Source: Armillaria gallica (taxonomy: Eukaryota; Basidiomycota; Agaricomycetes; Agaricales; Physalacriaceae). From it: DNA of 64,000 nt. The notes beneath the pieces were generated by a model. It was not told where the DNA came from and searched no databases. It saw nothing but the letters and a program-made list of their open reading frames with translations. The stretch spans positions 1,674,001 to 1,738,000 of the forward strand of contig JBANDB010000008.1 in assembly GCA_037576215.1 (NCBI GenBank), given 5' to 3'. Every line of letters begins with the position of its first letter. The stretch's first letter is position 1. Position numbers and translations under genes: made by a program. This document shows positions 43,037 through 55,194 of the stretch, piece by piece.

Positions 43037-45291
43037 TTAAGGAGCCAGCAATTCTTTCAACCAGCCGAAGTTAGGTGTTCCGAAGCCGGTTACTGGATTA
43101 TCAGGAGTCAGTACTAGACCGAAAGGCGAGCTACACGCAAAGAAAGACAACACTTACTAGGATCCCAACCTTTGGTAGCCTGTAGTCATGTCAGTCCAGA
43201 GCAGTATTACAGACCACCAAGCACTCACATTGAATCCAGGAGTTCCACATCCAGGGTTGTTTCCCTCAGTAATATCATTGAACGTCGCGCTGATCTTGTC
43301 CTTGTACAACAAAGGATTAACGAATCCCAGGGTCGGCAAGCCTTTGGTGAGCCGAGCATCATTCAACAACGCAAAAATACCAGCTGCTGTAGGCGATGAT
43401 GCGGAAGTGCCACCAACGGAGATAGTCGCGTTTTGAAACCATACCCGGAAACGACGTCCTTGGGCGGCGATGTCTGGGAATGCCTGGCAAAAATGATAAG
43501 ATTGATGATGAGAGAGCCGAAATTCTTGCGTACCCGACCTGATCTGGGGGAAATGTCACTACAGATTCAGGCACCGAGGAAGAACACGTACCTGTTGAAT
43601 AGACCTTCGTAGGTACCTTTGGGTAAAGTCTTCAGATAAGCTCCGACAACTGCATCTTGGTATGAGGGCGTGGGAACTATACACAGAAATGAATAAGAAA
43701 ATGGTGGAATTATGGTGAAATCTCACGTAGTTGCTAAATCCTCCGCCAGAGAAGTCTACGGCTATCTCGGGAACATTCACAGTTCCGCCGATTGCAGTCA
43801 CACTGGAAAGATGTCAGAAGGTCTCAGTGGGAAGCACGAGGTGGTGCGCACAACGGACATCCACTTGAATAACGGGCATGAGTGAATGAAATGGGAACGA
43901 AAATACGCGGTCACATACGCTGGGAAAAGAGGCATGAACTGTGTTCTATTCTGGCCGTCGTTGGTATGGCACTGTTGAGTAGCGGGATCTGGGTTACCGT
44001 CTCCTACACCGCCATCGCCACTGGAAAAGGTCAGAGTAACACCACGAGCGCCAAGTTGAGCGAAGCCAGCACATGCACGGCGAGCATAGCTCTCTGGGAC
44101 GGTTTGCTCGGCCTCTCCATAACTAGTAGAGATGACTCTAGGAGGATTAGGTGCGACAAGACGAAATCAAGCCACTAATGGAGAAAATAAGCCATTTAAA
44201 TTTGTGCCCGCTTCAATACGTACATCGTTATACGGTTCATTGCTGTTCTCAGTCTCAGTCTCATCCGGGATGAAAGGCGGACGACCAGCGGTTGAATAAA
44301 AGGTCCTATGAATGGGAAACGCAAGTCCGAATGCGAATTGAACGTCGAGATTGGCCTCCACACCGGCCAAGCTGATGTTCTGATCGTTTACACCACCCTT
44401 GACTGGAATGAAATCAAAGGTAGAACCAACAGCCTGTGGGACCTGGTCTTGATAAAACCGCTGTAGGTCGGCTTTGTTCGCGTTTTGCTCGAGATACGCG
44501 GTAATGCCGATGGTGCTGTCCTTGTTACGACCGGATGGAACAAAGCCAACGGCGTTGTAAAGCTGTTTCAGACAGCTGACGGTGATGGAGACGTTACACG
44601 CCGGATCGACGTAGTCAGTTTCAGCGTCGAGTTTGGCCACATCGGCAGTGTTGCCCAGGTCGAAATTTTCGAAATCAATGACGGTACTTTCATCCCTTTC
44701 CAACGTCCAAACAACGTTGTAGGCTGTACAACATCAATGTGATCCAGGAGGGGTTCCGGCAGACTATAACGCGTCGTGCGGACAAGATAGTCTCCGTCAG
44801 TGTGCTGCCAGACATGGTACGACTACCCTGGCGGTGAGAAGGCATTAAGAAGGCGAGGAAATACGACGGCTTACCGTGTCCAGCATTTCTTCAACCAATT
44901 GCAGTGGTAACGTAACTCTGACCCAGTCCTGTGCTGACGACCTGGTTATGTCGGCCTCGTCCACGCCGTATGAAGCAAGCCATTCCTGCACAAGTTCAAG
45001 GCTTTCGTCGTCGGGTGCAACCAACGCGTCGACCTCTTCTTTGGAAAGATGTTGACCATAACGGGAATGGTCAGGATCGCTGACTTCCCAGAGGTGCTGT
45101 TCAAGAACGTGAAAGTTGGGCTGGCGAAGACCAATTTGGAGCTCGATCATATGATCCGGTGGAGGAAGACTGTGTTTCGTCCATCCGTTGGGGGGGTTGA
45201 AAGTCTCTTTCACCCTGTGGACCCATCGCTTCGCGTTTGGACCTGCGAATGCGAATGGAACGAACAACGCGACAAACGGCAGTAGCCTCAT
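43037..45291 (-). CDS. Sedolisin-family tripeptidyl peptidase (S53), copy 2, one-base frame break
   Basis: Signal peptide [18 protein letters not shown]. The pro-domain ([55 protein letters not shown]) and catalytic domain are as in copy 1: Glu/Asp in [14 protein letters not shown], Ser in [12 protein letters not shown], Cys in NPGCGTPGF, end [11 protein letters not shown]. Between RWKGM and [13 protein letters not shown] (about 44684-44700) the frame changes by one base in GATGAAAGTACC. No intron with sensible borders explains it, and the following sequence is conserved coding sequence. Either a recent inactivating indel or a sequence error; the rest of the gene looks functional. Confidence 0.8.
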
Positions 45292-45781
45292 CCTTGACAG
45301 ACGCGCTTAATGGAAGAGTGGGAATGGGAGACTCGAAGTGTACGGCCCTTATATGCAGGACATCCGTGGGACAAAACTGGATATAAAGCTACCCGATGAT
45401 GGGAAATAGTGTAATTGAGGCGGCCCTATCACTCATGTGTCAACAAGTCAAACGATAGCAAGTGTTTCGCCGAAAACTTGAAGATTCCTCGGATATCTAT
45501 TACTTCTTTCTGCGAAACATTCAGCGAAAATACTCAAAACATCAAGTTGGCGGTACTCACTGGGCACCCGTCCGAATGCTCTGTTACCTCCAGACCGTGG
45601 TCCAGTTGATAAAAATCGATTCCATATGGCGCATCATGACGATATTGAGCAAATTCAAAACATGATGAAAAATTCGAAGGTGGCGGTCGGCAAGTAGGAA
45701 TCGGGCCGGTCGCAAGGCTTTATGCTTGTTGTCCAATACCCTTGCGTTACAAACTTTTATGACACGCGTAGTGCTTGTCCA
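45292..45781. other. Divergent intergenic region sedolisin 2 / UPF0652 gene
   Basis: 490 bp with no recognised gene. It carries the promoters of both divergent genes. Plus frames at 45415-45665 overlap each other and have no support. Confidence 0.4.
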
Positions 45782-47952
45782 ATGTCCAACGCCACCTCCG
45801 GTACAAATGCAATGGTGACGACGACAGCGACAAACGGCGTATTTTCGCTTGAAAATATCCTCGGTGCCGACCACGAGACGTTAGAACACCCCGGTATCAA
45901 CGGGTCACCGTCTGGATGGGATGAAGAGACCCCCGAGAAGCCTCCAGCGGAAGGTTATTGTATCGAATGCGAAGGTAAGAAAGCCTGTTCTGTTATTTCC
46001 ATTTCAAGCCTAAAGGTAGTCCAGACCAGCCGGCCCAGGTCCTATGCGTAACATGTACCGACGCATACTGTGAAGTCTGTTTTGCTGCCCAGCACCGAAA
46101 GGGTTCCAGGAAATTGCACACGTTTAAACAGCTAGAGGGTACGGAAAAGAGTAAAGCAGACCCGGTGAGCAATGGGTCGACATCGGTAAGTTACCACGTG
46201 TTTGGACACATTCCCGGTCTCATGTAAGTATACAGATGGACGTCGACGTGGATGCTGCCGACTCCGACGACGAGGACTGGGAACGGGTGACGGCCGGGCC
46301 CTGCTCCCCTCCTGCTGGATGCTCAACCTTCAGCGGGCGAAAAAAGCGGGGAATGGTTCGTCGAGCGCTCAAAGTTCATACCCCTCCGTCTCAGTTTGCC
46401 AGAACGCAAATATCTACGTCTCCTGGAAGCTGCGTTGTCGGTATCAGAGTACACCGACAAGATTGATACCATCAGTTTCAGCCAGTCCAAGTCGAAAAGA
46501 ATTGTCAACCAGATTCGCGAGCTCTGTGCTATAATGTCCGGGCTATTACTTTCGGCAGACTACAAGCAAGGACAAGAACTATTCCAGGACCGTGATTTTG
46601 AAGCCAATGCTACGTTCTATCAAACCGTGTTTGAGCTCGGCCGGAGGCACAAGATCATGAATCCTGATAAGATGCGAACGACATACGGAAAGCTCATCTA
46701 TCTCCTCCAGGTTGGATCCATTCTCCACCTGCATTTCATAACAACTCACGTCGAGTTGTAGGACAGTCAATCTGCAGAGGTCAAAAATATGCTCAGTTTC
46801 TCCTGCGTGAAGCCCATCAGGACCGTCTACACAGTGCTTAGAAGAGGCTGGCGCCATAGACCTTTTGCGAGAAGACCTCATCACGGTGGCGACGAAGGAA
46901 ATTTACGCCGAAGGCCGGCCACGACGCGACATCCAGAAGGAGATCAAAAGCAAAGAACGTGCCATCGAAACTCTCGCATCTCGTTACGAACGGAAAGGCC
47001 TTTCGCAAGAGAATGTACGGCAATGTCTGTACAGTATCGGCGATAATCACGCGTTTCTACGCGCTAACCGCGACCCCTGCGAACGTATGATTGCGTATCT
47101 CAAGCAGTATTTCCACCCGACACAGGCGAAGGTCCCTAAGACCAGTCTGGCTATCCGATCTGTAAGAGTTTCAATGAATGCTTGGCACGAGTTTCTGTTG
47201 AACTAGTCCTCAGGGTCGCGATGGAGCAAGGTTATCGCATGATCACAGTAAGCAGTACGCGTACGTACTGCAGAGTCTTACGCTATGGAGGGAAATTCTT
47301 CACGGTATGTCCCAAACATCTCCGCAAACATCAAATCTTATCATTCTCGTTAGACATGTTCCATCTTTGGTCCCTGGCCGAGCAGGATCTGCTCTCGGAG
47401 AACGTTCCCTACCGTTTACGTGACACTGGTCAAGGACTTAACCGTGTCCAGGCAAGTCCAAAAACATCTCGAATGATGCATAACATTCTGCATAAAGCCC
47501 AGAAAAGCGTCGGGACATGGATAGGTTCCAGCGTGGTCCATATGGGTGATCACAATGTCCCGAACGCTCTCCTCTTCATAGACAAATACACTCAGATCTA
47601 CCGCATTCTTCTCCCTATATGTAATACTCTACAACAGATACCCACCATAGAAGCCAAGCCTGCCCTCCGCTCATACATCAACGATGAGTTTGGGTCGACG
47701 GAGAACCTGATCCTTGAGATATTAGGAGACTTTTTCCGGCACGGATTTGACGGATCCGGGGCCGATAATTTCTTTGATGCCGGAAGCTGTATAGATGGGA
47801 GATTGACGAGCGCATGGAATTGGTGCTCGACTCTGGAAAAGAAAAGATATTTCCCGATATTTTTGCTTTCTGGTATGTACATGCAGTGCTTTGAAATGGT
47901 TCTGATGTTGATACACGCTTCAGGTTTCATCGGGTTTGACGGTGAATGGTAA
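45782..47952 (+). CDS. UPF0652/DUF2009 protein with N-terminal B-box-like zinc finger
   Basis: Start chosen at ATG 45782 (MSNATSGTNAM). A Cys/His cluster, CIECEDQPAQVLCVTC, CEVCFAAQHR, resembles a B-box. The DUF2009 region follows: LRLSLPERKYLRLLEAALSV, YTDKIDTI, RIVNQIRELCAIMSGLLLSA, YGKLIYLLQDSQ, NMLSFSCVKPIRTVYTVL, SIGDNHAFLRANRDPCERMI, ARLSHDHSKQYAYVLQSLTL, GDHNVPNALLFIDKYTQIYR and WNWCSTLEKKRYFPIFLLSG, ending FIGFDGEW. The molecular function is unknown; plant and fungal members are widespread. In the middle (46836-46846, GTGCTTAGAAGAGG) one extra base shifts the frame between TVYTVL and EEAGAIDLLREDLI, both conserved. Either an indel error or a broken gene. Confidence 0.85.
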
Positions 47953-48135
47953 CCCGACCAACGGTCAACTGCATGATATGAAGGCTCTTCGTGTTTCGCG
48001 CCAACTATTTAGACATACACACATCCCATTACTAAATATCACCTTAGATACATCTAAAATGGTATATACTTTCCCACTAAGGAATTTGAGTTGTACCGTA
48101 ATGTCTGGAGTGCACAGGTTGAATTGTCATTCTGA

Positions 48136-49680
48136 CTAGGCAGATGTGGGTATTCCATGTACTCCATTTTGTCTCCTAGCACTAGCAACGACCTCCAACA
48201 CGCCGGCAAGACCGGCTTTCCAAGCCAACATCCTCTTCTCTAGAACTTCCCATTGCTCCCGTTCAAAGGTCCGTGCTGTCGAGCGCATAATATGCAAAGA
48301 TTGGGTCGTTTGCGACAGCTTTCCCGAAAGTAAGCCTGCACGAATGACTGAAAGATGACTTTAGATGGATAACAGCGAAATGGAAGTGAGCGAGAGATCG
48401 CACCATCGATAACCCATTTTTCCACTTCAGACGCGTCGACTTGCAGCGTTTCCGCTATTTTAGAGTAAGGAACATTCTGTCCCACCTTTTGGAACCCTAG
48501 CGATGCAAGGGTGAGAAGTCGGATTTTGCGTTCCAATTGCGTGACTTCGAGGTCTACATGCCAACCGGTCAGAAAATAGCCCGGAGAATGATACTGCTGC
48601 ATCTACCAAATTTCTCGAGCACGCCGGAATGACTTTGTTGCCACGCCTTGAACTCCGATAGTCCACCGTTGAGAAGACTTGGAGAAGAGAGAAAAGATCG
48701 TGGCCTTTAGCTGCCACGACTGCGTCCAGCTTGAATAATGGGTCAAAGTCGAATGTAAATGGGAGGCGCAGCGCGGTGGCGATGACGTCGAGAGCCGCGG
48801 CCTTTGCAGCCTCTGAAGTGGCGGGAAGCGAACGGACATATAACAACGAATATTCGTACGACGTTGTGCTATAGCAACGTAAGATGGAAGGTTGTTCGGC
48901 AGAAGACATGATAGGTGACTCACGGTTGACCCGATTTTGCGTAGGCATCTACAACACTTTTCAAGAAGGTGCTTTTCTCCTCAGGTGATATATCCCATTC
49001 GCTGAGCCACTTTTCTACTTCTGCTCTTGAGAGTTGTAAGACCTCAACGCCGTCGTTTGACAGAGCGGTGTCCAATAAGGAATTATAGACGAGATACCGT
49101 AGTGGCGACGTCCTCGGAGAGCATTGAAGAAATTAGAGAGTCTAATAAAATTTATTTAGTTTCTTTGGGTACGAAAGAAGAAACAGACCCACATCCGGTA
49201 TTTGATGGCAGTATGCTGAGCTGGTGCTGAGGTGACGGTTCCAAGCAATTGTGTAACATATTCTTTCGTCTTCGGTGAGTCGTATGAGTGGAGTGAAAGG
49301 ACGTGTGAAAAAAGGAGATTAAAAAATCCCTCGATCTCTAAGAAATAGAGTGAGCATTGGGCAAAAGACGAAGAGCAACACGTACCTTTATCCGAGCCAT
49401 CTCCAAGCCCTTTCACCTCAGCCATCACCATCGCGAAGATGTTTTGGCGTCTTTCCGTGTCCTCTGCGAGAGATTTCTTCTCATTTTCCGTTTTGAAAGC
49501 ATCTTGGAAAGGGCGAAGGAGAACAGAGCGCTCTTCGTCTTGATTTCGGACTATGTAAAACACCAATTCCTGAATCTGGAACAAAGGTTCAACTAAAAAC
49601 AGATATTTATTCGAAATTGAGAATACCTGTTCTTCGAATGTCCCCTCTGCGAAGACTGAGATAGAGTCTGTTACCGCCAT
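48136..49680 (-). CDS. Translation initiation factor eIF3 subunit m
   Basis: PCI-domain subunit of eIF3, acting in 43S preinitiation complex assembly in the cytosol. Starts MAVTDSISVFAEGTFEEQVF. Contains FNLLFSHVLSLHSYDSPKTK, KWLSEWDISPEEKSTFLKSV, YEYSLLYVRSLPATSEAAKA, AALDVIATALRLPFTFDFDP, KIRLLTLASLGFQKVGQNVP, YSKIAETLQVDASEVEKWVI and DAIRAGLLSGKLSQ, the winged-helix part of the PCI domain. The C-terminus (FEREQWEVLEKRMLAWKAGL) ends at 48136. Six or so exons, about 430 residues. Divergent from RIB7 over 94 bp. Confidence 0.93.
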
Positions 49681-49774
49681 CGACGTCCGAGGGAGAAATT
49701 TGGCCGAGGCTCTTGCAAAATAAAAGTAAACGTCTTGATCAAATTGGCGGCTTCACGGGCCGGACGCTCTTGAA
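49681..49774. promoter_or_regulatory. 94-bp divergent promoter eIF3m / RIB7
   Basis: Only 94 bp separate the two start codons, so both 5' UTRs and core promoters are here or overlap. No TATA element was seen. Confidence 0.5.
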
Positions 49775-50766
49775 ATGGATCCAGAACCACCTCAGTATCT
49801 AACATCGATTCTGAGCCGTTCTATACCGCTCTCACCCGGGGAAAAGCGCCCCAAGGTAACTCTCACATTTGCACAGTCCATAGATGCGAAAATATCGGGA
49901 CAGAATGGCGCACAGCTTATCCTGAGTGGAAAGGAGAGCATGGTCATGACGCACTGGTCTGGTCCATTTCTCTCGCGAAAAAGCGCCGCCTTTTGATTTT
50001 CAGTGGATCAGGATGAGAACGATGCATGATGCTATCCTGGTGGGAATAGGGACGGCTGTTAACGATAACCCGCAGCTGAATGGTACGCACCCGAGGCTCC
50101 GAATAGTGAATTCAGATGGAAAACACGAATCACAGCTCGCCATCTTCCACCTAGAAGTCCACCTCTTGGCCAGGAGTATGCGTATAATCTCCCCCGCCCG
50201 GTAATTCTGGACCCTCAGCTTCGCCTGCCAACTACATGCAAGCTGTTGGATAATTATCGACGTGGGAAAGGTAGGCGGCCTTGGGTGCTATGCACGCACG
50301 AGCCACAGGTCGCTGGAGATGTTTGGACAACGCGTCTTGAAGCCTTGCAAGCCGCAGGAGCACTGGTTGTACCTGTACAGTCTACAAACGGTGAAGCATC
50401 AGCCACTCGAGACTTTCATTCCAAATCTGAAGTCAGCCCTTCAAGGATTGTTATCAGTTCCGTCTGTCTTACAGACGCTTCATGAGCTTGGTGTCCAGTC
50501 ACTTATGGTCGAAGGAGGTGCTCGAGTCATTGGCTCCTTCCTCGCCGAACAGGACTCGGTCGATACAGTGATAATAACCATCGCCCCAAAATTTGTTGGT
50601 AGCCAAGGGGTGGGTTATGGTGTCGACATTATACAAGTATATCTTTTCCTTATCATGCGCTGCACCTCACTGACTTGCCTTATGTCAGGCATCCCATTAT
50701 GAACACCTTGAAAGTCAAACTGTTGGATGCGACACCATCATTGCACTGAGCGCGAGAAGTAAATAG
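49775..50766 (+). CDS. RIB7: 2,5-diamino-6-ribosylamino-pyrimidinone 5'-phosphate reductase
   Basis: Riboflavin biosynthesis step 2 in fungi: NADPH-dependent reduction of the ribosyl side chain to ribityl. RibD C-terminal reductase fold. Starts MDPEPPQYLTSILSRS, then PKVTLTFAQSIDAKISG, LILSGKESMVMTHW, MRTMHDAILVGIGTAVNDNP, NARHLPPRSPPLGQEYAYNL, PRPVILDPQLRLPTTCKLLD, GVQSLMVEGGARVIGSFLAE and VDTVIITIAPKFVGSQGVGY, ending IIALSARSK at 50766. The key splice near 49956-50010 uses GATCAG before ATGAGAACG; nearer AG choices break the frame. Four or five exons, about 250 residues. Confidence 0.9.
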
Positions 50767-50854
50767 CTTCCTCGGAATCATAGTCAAATGTATATCGCTC
50801 AAAATTAACGGACATCCACGCGTGATAATAGAAAGACAACACAAGCCAAACACA

Positions 50855-52794
50855 TTATGAACTGGCATCATCCTGGCCGCCCGGAGCTGTCGAAGAAGTT
50901 CCGTTGGGTGCTGGGCGGGACGCCGAAGTGGGACTCGGCCGATCTCTGTTGCTGAGCAGACTTTGGAAAAAGTTCTGCAACACTTCATGCTGTGTCTGTC
51001 CACCAGCAGCAGTAGGACTCGGAGAAGTGCCTAACGGCGGAGATGAAGGTTGTCTTGGTGAGGTCTGTGTTCCCAACGTTGTAGGTCTTCCAGTTGCTGT
51101 CCGTCCGGTAAGTCTCCTCGCAGTAGCAGCGTCCGGGATACTTGAGCTTGATGGACCACTGCCGCTATTGCTACCCATCTCCATCTCAGACAACGCTTTT
51201 ACAACATTCGGAAGGTTGAAGCTGCTGCTTCCCAGCGGACCGACGACACCTGCAGCTGCCCCTTCCAGTTCTGCGGGATTGCGGAAAGCACCCCGAGGAT
51301 CTCGGTCTGCCTTTTTGAGGTTTTCCTCGTAGTTTTTCAGAAGGAAGGTTTGCTCGGGAACAGGGCTGTTGAATGGCGGTAGCGGTGGAGGCTTTTGTAA
51401 CTGTTAGTTCCGGGAGTTCTACGAGAAACGTGACGAAATCTACCTTTGTACCCTGATCGGGAACCAAAGCCTGGAACATCCTCTTGGCTCCCATCTCGTC
51501 AGATGCTGGGTCGTATCCAGCTTCCAAATCCCTCTCCCATGCCTCGCCCCATGTCCTAGGTTCAAACGGCCGCACGACTTCTATTTTTCCCCAGCTGTCC
51601 CATCCTGCCGGGATAACGAGATGGTCTCGGTCTAAAGGGTTTGGTTTATGCTTGAAGGGAAAAGGGTTTCGGACGGTAGCAGGAGGCTCCCCTCCAGCAG
51701 CTACAGCAGGGGAAGGAGCAGGTGGCGCGAAAAGTAAATGAAGCGCGTAATGCCGCAATACCTGTAGTGTTGTAGGTAGAGGTGTAGTGTAGAATAACGC
51801 AGCTCCATCTGCAAAAATATCCTCAGCGATTGTTACTGCGAGGCACCGAAGCAGACTTACATTTCAGACATATCGTCCGCAGGACTTGCATAATTCCGTC
51901 GGTTCTTTCTTCCCATTCTCCGCCCGTACCTTTCACCATGCCGCCCATCCCCGAGGCTCCGGCTACAAGATCATGACCTTCATCGATGAGGTCTGCCTTG
52001 GTGCATGTAACAATGATTGGGATGCCAGCTGTATTGTGAGTGAATGTCCCGGAGCCCAATGGCAAAAGAGTACTTGAACTTAATGTTGACGTTGCAGGTA
52101 TTGGGTCACTGGACGGCTCCGTATAATGTTGTAGATGTGACTGCACTATAGAAATATAAACAGAAGATAGCAGGGCTGTAAGACGGCACTTACACCGTTC
52201 GCGACCTTCTTCTCTGGCAATCTGCGCCTCGCGAGAGCTGTCGCTATTGACCCAGTCGTCAATCCACTTAAACCAAATTTCCAGCTCCTCCACAAAGGTC
52301 CAAGGTCGCGTCCAGTCGAGCACAATCATGACAAGGGTGTGTGGTAAACACGTCCGCGGTGGTAGAAAATGTGGAAGAAGAGCAGTATAGGAGGGATTGG
52401 ACGATGGTACAGTGTATACCGACAGTCTAGCAAGGGTATCTTGACAGTATCGATGAATATATGGCAGTAGCAGAACAAAGAGTTGAAGCGACAAACCTTC
52501 ATCCGCATCATCTCTCACAGCGGCAAAATCGTATCCCAGTGCAAAATCAACTTTGTGATCCTCCTTGCCATCGCTATCCAGTGGCTTTTGCAGCAGTGCA
52601 GAAGCAAGCGTGGATTTTCCTGCTGATGGTTGGCCCAACAAAAGGATTTGTTTGGAATTTATTGAACGCGACGACGAAACGGAATCAAGGATGGACGACC
52701 TGCACGCCGTCAGAACGTTGTCAACGATAACTGTAGAGGCTCTTCACCATAAGTCTTGAGGAGGTGCCTCTGGCGATGTGGGCCGTGAATCCAT
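50855..52794 (-). CDS. Dynein light intermediate chain
   Basis: Dynein-1 subunit linking heavy chain to cargo adaptors on microtubules. The start is MDSRPTSPEAPPQDLW at 52794, and a GTGAAG...GTGCAG intron then joins SSILDSVSSSRSINSKQILL. The P-loop LLGQPSAGKSTLASALLQKP follows, then VDFALGYDFAAVRDD, CLPHTLVMIVLDWTRPWTFV, EELEIWFKWIDDWV, TAGIPIIVTCTKADLIDEGH, GAALFYTTPLPTTLQVLRHY, DHLVIPAGWDSWGKIEVVRP and EQTFLLKNYEENLKKADRDP. The C-terminus is Ser/Pro/Gly-rich with a final helix (EVLQNFFQSLLSNRD) of the adaptor-binding type. About 500 residues; stop at 50855. Convergent with RIB7 (88 bp), divergent from TIP41. Confidence 0.92.
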
Positions 52795-52927
52795 TGGGAG
52801 TATGAAAGCAAGTTACCGTACGATTCTATTTCTGTATTCAACTTCCGACCATCCCTCATTGTTCGCAACGACGTCGACCTCATCCTCACTATCGTCGCCC
52901 ACGGCGCCCAGCCATCTCGAAGCAATC
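52795..52927. promoter_or_regulatory. 133-bp divergent promoter DLIC / TIP41
   Basis: Short gap between divergent start codons. An earlier minus ATG at 52923-52925 opens a 71-residue frame through this segment but does not extend into the dynein gene in frame, so I treat it as non-coding. Confidence 0.45.
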
Positions 52928-53990
52928 ATGTCTGCTGCAGTCTCAGTGCCGGAACACAAACTCTTCGAATCGCCCAATTCACGCTCTATTCATGTCAACG
53001 GCTGGGTCATTACCGCGTCCACGAATCCGATATCCAACGCCTTTGAGTGCGACACCCTCCAGGGATCTCTTGGTATCCCTCTGCCTGAAATGACCTTTGG
53101 GAACAATATCCTGACGTTGGAGCACCGTCCTTCTGGCTGGAAATACTCATTTACTGCCGCGGACGCTTTGAGATTGGTGAAAAAAGGTGAGCTCGAGGAT
53201 GGCGATGGCGGCGTTAAGGTTGACTACGCCGATGCTTGGCTGAAAAGTCGGTGCGCCCTCTTCCTAGCTATCCTGTGTACTCTTGATCTCAATCAACGCG
53301 TAGGACCGACCCATCGTCGAATCTCACGATGCCCAAGACCGTTGCGACCAAGCCTTACGACTGGACATATACCACGATATATACAGGGCACACAGAACCT
53401 GAAGAATCCCGTTTTGTGCCATCGTGGACGTCATCAGACGAAACTGATCCAGCATATAACATTCCCATTGCAGAGCTGACTCGACCCGACCCGATCTTGT
53501 TCTACGCTGAGATACCCTTGTTCGAGGACGAGCTGCACGATAATGGGTCGTCGGCACTTATTGTGAGGATAGTAAGCCGACCTTTTCGCTTGACTGTGTC
53601 GGAGCTCACGCGTCGATTAGCGTGTCATGCCAACATGTATTTTTATTCTTTGCCGATTCACCCTCCGAGTCGACAACGTACTCTTTCGTACATCGGACAC
53701 AAGAATTTATCATTCCTTCTCATCGGAACCTTCCATGATCATTAGAGAGACAAGCGGTTGGGAGGCACCCTACGATGTAATCAAAGAGGTAGACCACCCT
53801 CCCTCCATTTTGCTTCCTTGCTGATGTCTGTTCATAGCGTCTTCCCAAGCGAGATGATATGACGCCCCTCACCGACCCCAATTTCATCTCCAAGGCTTTA
53901 GCGGACACGCGCCGCATGTCACAGACCGTGGGTGCTAGGACTGGGTGGCGAGGCATTGGAACTAAGCTCGAACACGTAACTCTGGTGTAA
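52928..53990 (+). CDS. TIP41: TIP41-like TOR pathway regulator
   Basis: Binds PP2A-like phosphatases and Tap42/alpha4 in TOR signalling. Starts MSAAVSVPEHKLFESPNSRS. Family motifs: IHVNGWVITASTNPISNAFE, GSLGIPLPEMTFGNNILTLE, DYADAWLKSRTDPSSNLTMP, VATKPYDWTYTTIYTGH, ELTRPDPILFYAEIPLFEDE, LHDNGSSALIVRI, RVMPTCIFILCRFTLRVDNV, FRTSDTRIYH, ETSGWEAPYDVIKERLPKRD and TPLTDPNFISKAL. Ends TGWRGIGTKLEHVTLV. Five or so exons, about 300 residues. Confidence 0.94.
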
Positions 53991-54064
53991 GATATCATTT
54001 TACAAGTAACGTATGTATACAACTATGGCCCGTCCAAAAGTACTACTGAATACTCCGCAGACGC

Positions 54065-55194
54065 TCACATTAATTTGGCCTCTCTCTTGGCCTGCTGGAC
54101 TTGGTTTAGACGCTGGCTCCGTAATGTCATATGGGTTCCTTGCGCCGTCTTTTTCGCCTGTGGAGCAGGGGCAACGGGGGCAACTGATGATTGCGACAGA
54201 GATATACGTGTTTCGTCAGAAGCAAATCCAGGTATTCGGATATTGTGGTTTCGTTCTAGAGAAACATCAACTGGGACTGTAATGTGACAAGAGGGAATAC
54301 TCACCTAAATGTAACTGTAAATCACGAACTTCCAGTGTATCTCCACCTCTATGCTTCGCTAGCCGACATGAGAAATTTGTTACCGAGTCTATAAATTCGT
54401 CCGCTATCGATAGAAGCAGCTGAAACAATCATTGGCATGGAAAAACTCGGGAGCAAAGTAGTCACCAACATCTTCTACGTCGGGTTCAATCTTCACGTTC
54501 GGATCTACACTTGCTACTAGATCTTGTATTGTTCGTCGCATGCTCTGATCTCCAGGGGTGTTTTTCCGCCGTGACCGATTGTCATCCAAGGACAACATTG
54601 TCGAATCATCAGCTGGACGGGCAATCTGTGCGGGGGTACCTGACCGAGGCAACGCATGAGTCTCACAGATCCAGCTGCAAAGTGAACCCCAGCGCACCAG
54701 ACATACGCCCACTTGGAATACCACCTGTCAGTGTCGGCCGCGTTTGTGTCCATTGCACGGCTCCTGGATTCGTTATATGATTGAGGTTTGTGCTTATGGG
54801 ATAGGCGGTCTCCGAGGGAGTGTTTGCAAGATTTGGTACTGAGTCTGCAGCTCCTTTAAACGCTGGATGGCTTGACTGTGCAGCAGACGACGTAGAAGCT
54901 GTAGGTGTCCCCGTCGAAGTTGGTACAGCAGGGTTATTCTTGTGTTGATCAGCATATCGCTTCAGCTATACCATATAAAATCCGTTATTCCAACGAGAAG
55001 AACCTAGAATTACACGGAAAACGCGCCTGGAGGATTTGTTGTTGACTGAGCTTCCCTTGTTGAACCAGTGTGGTCATGTTGCTGATGAGGAGCTGCGCGA
55101 CGTTTTGATCAGAGACTTCCTGGCCTGTTTGAGCCTTCAACAAAGAGTTGAGGACATCAATTACTGTGGGACTTTTCTGGTTTCCGTTCTCCAT
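54065..55194 (-). CDS. TAF12: TFIID/SAGA subunit TAF12
   Basis: Histone-fold partner of TAF4 in TFIID and of Ada1 in SAGA. Starts [20 protein letters not shown]. An N-terminal helical region ([20 protein letters not shown]) and a Ser/Thr/Pro-rich linker come first. The histone fold runs over several exons: [31 protein letters not shown], then [38 protein letters not shown] and [20 protein letters not shown]. The basic tail ends [12 protein letters not shown] at 54065. A terminal intron of about 30-40 nt is needed between LQLHL and ERNHN. Tail-to-tail with TIP41 (74 bp apart). Confidence 0.9.
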
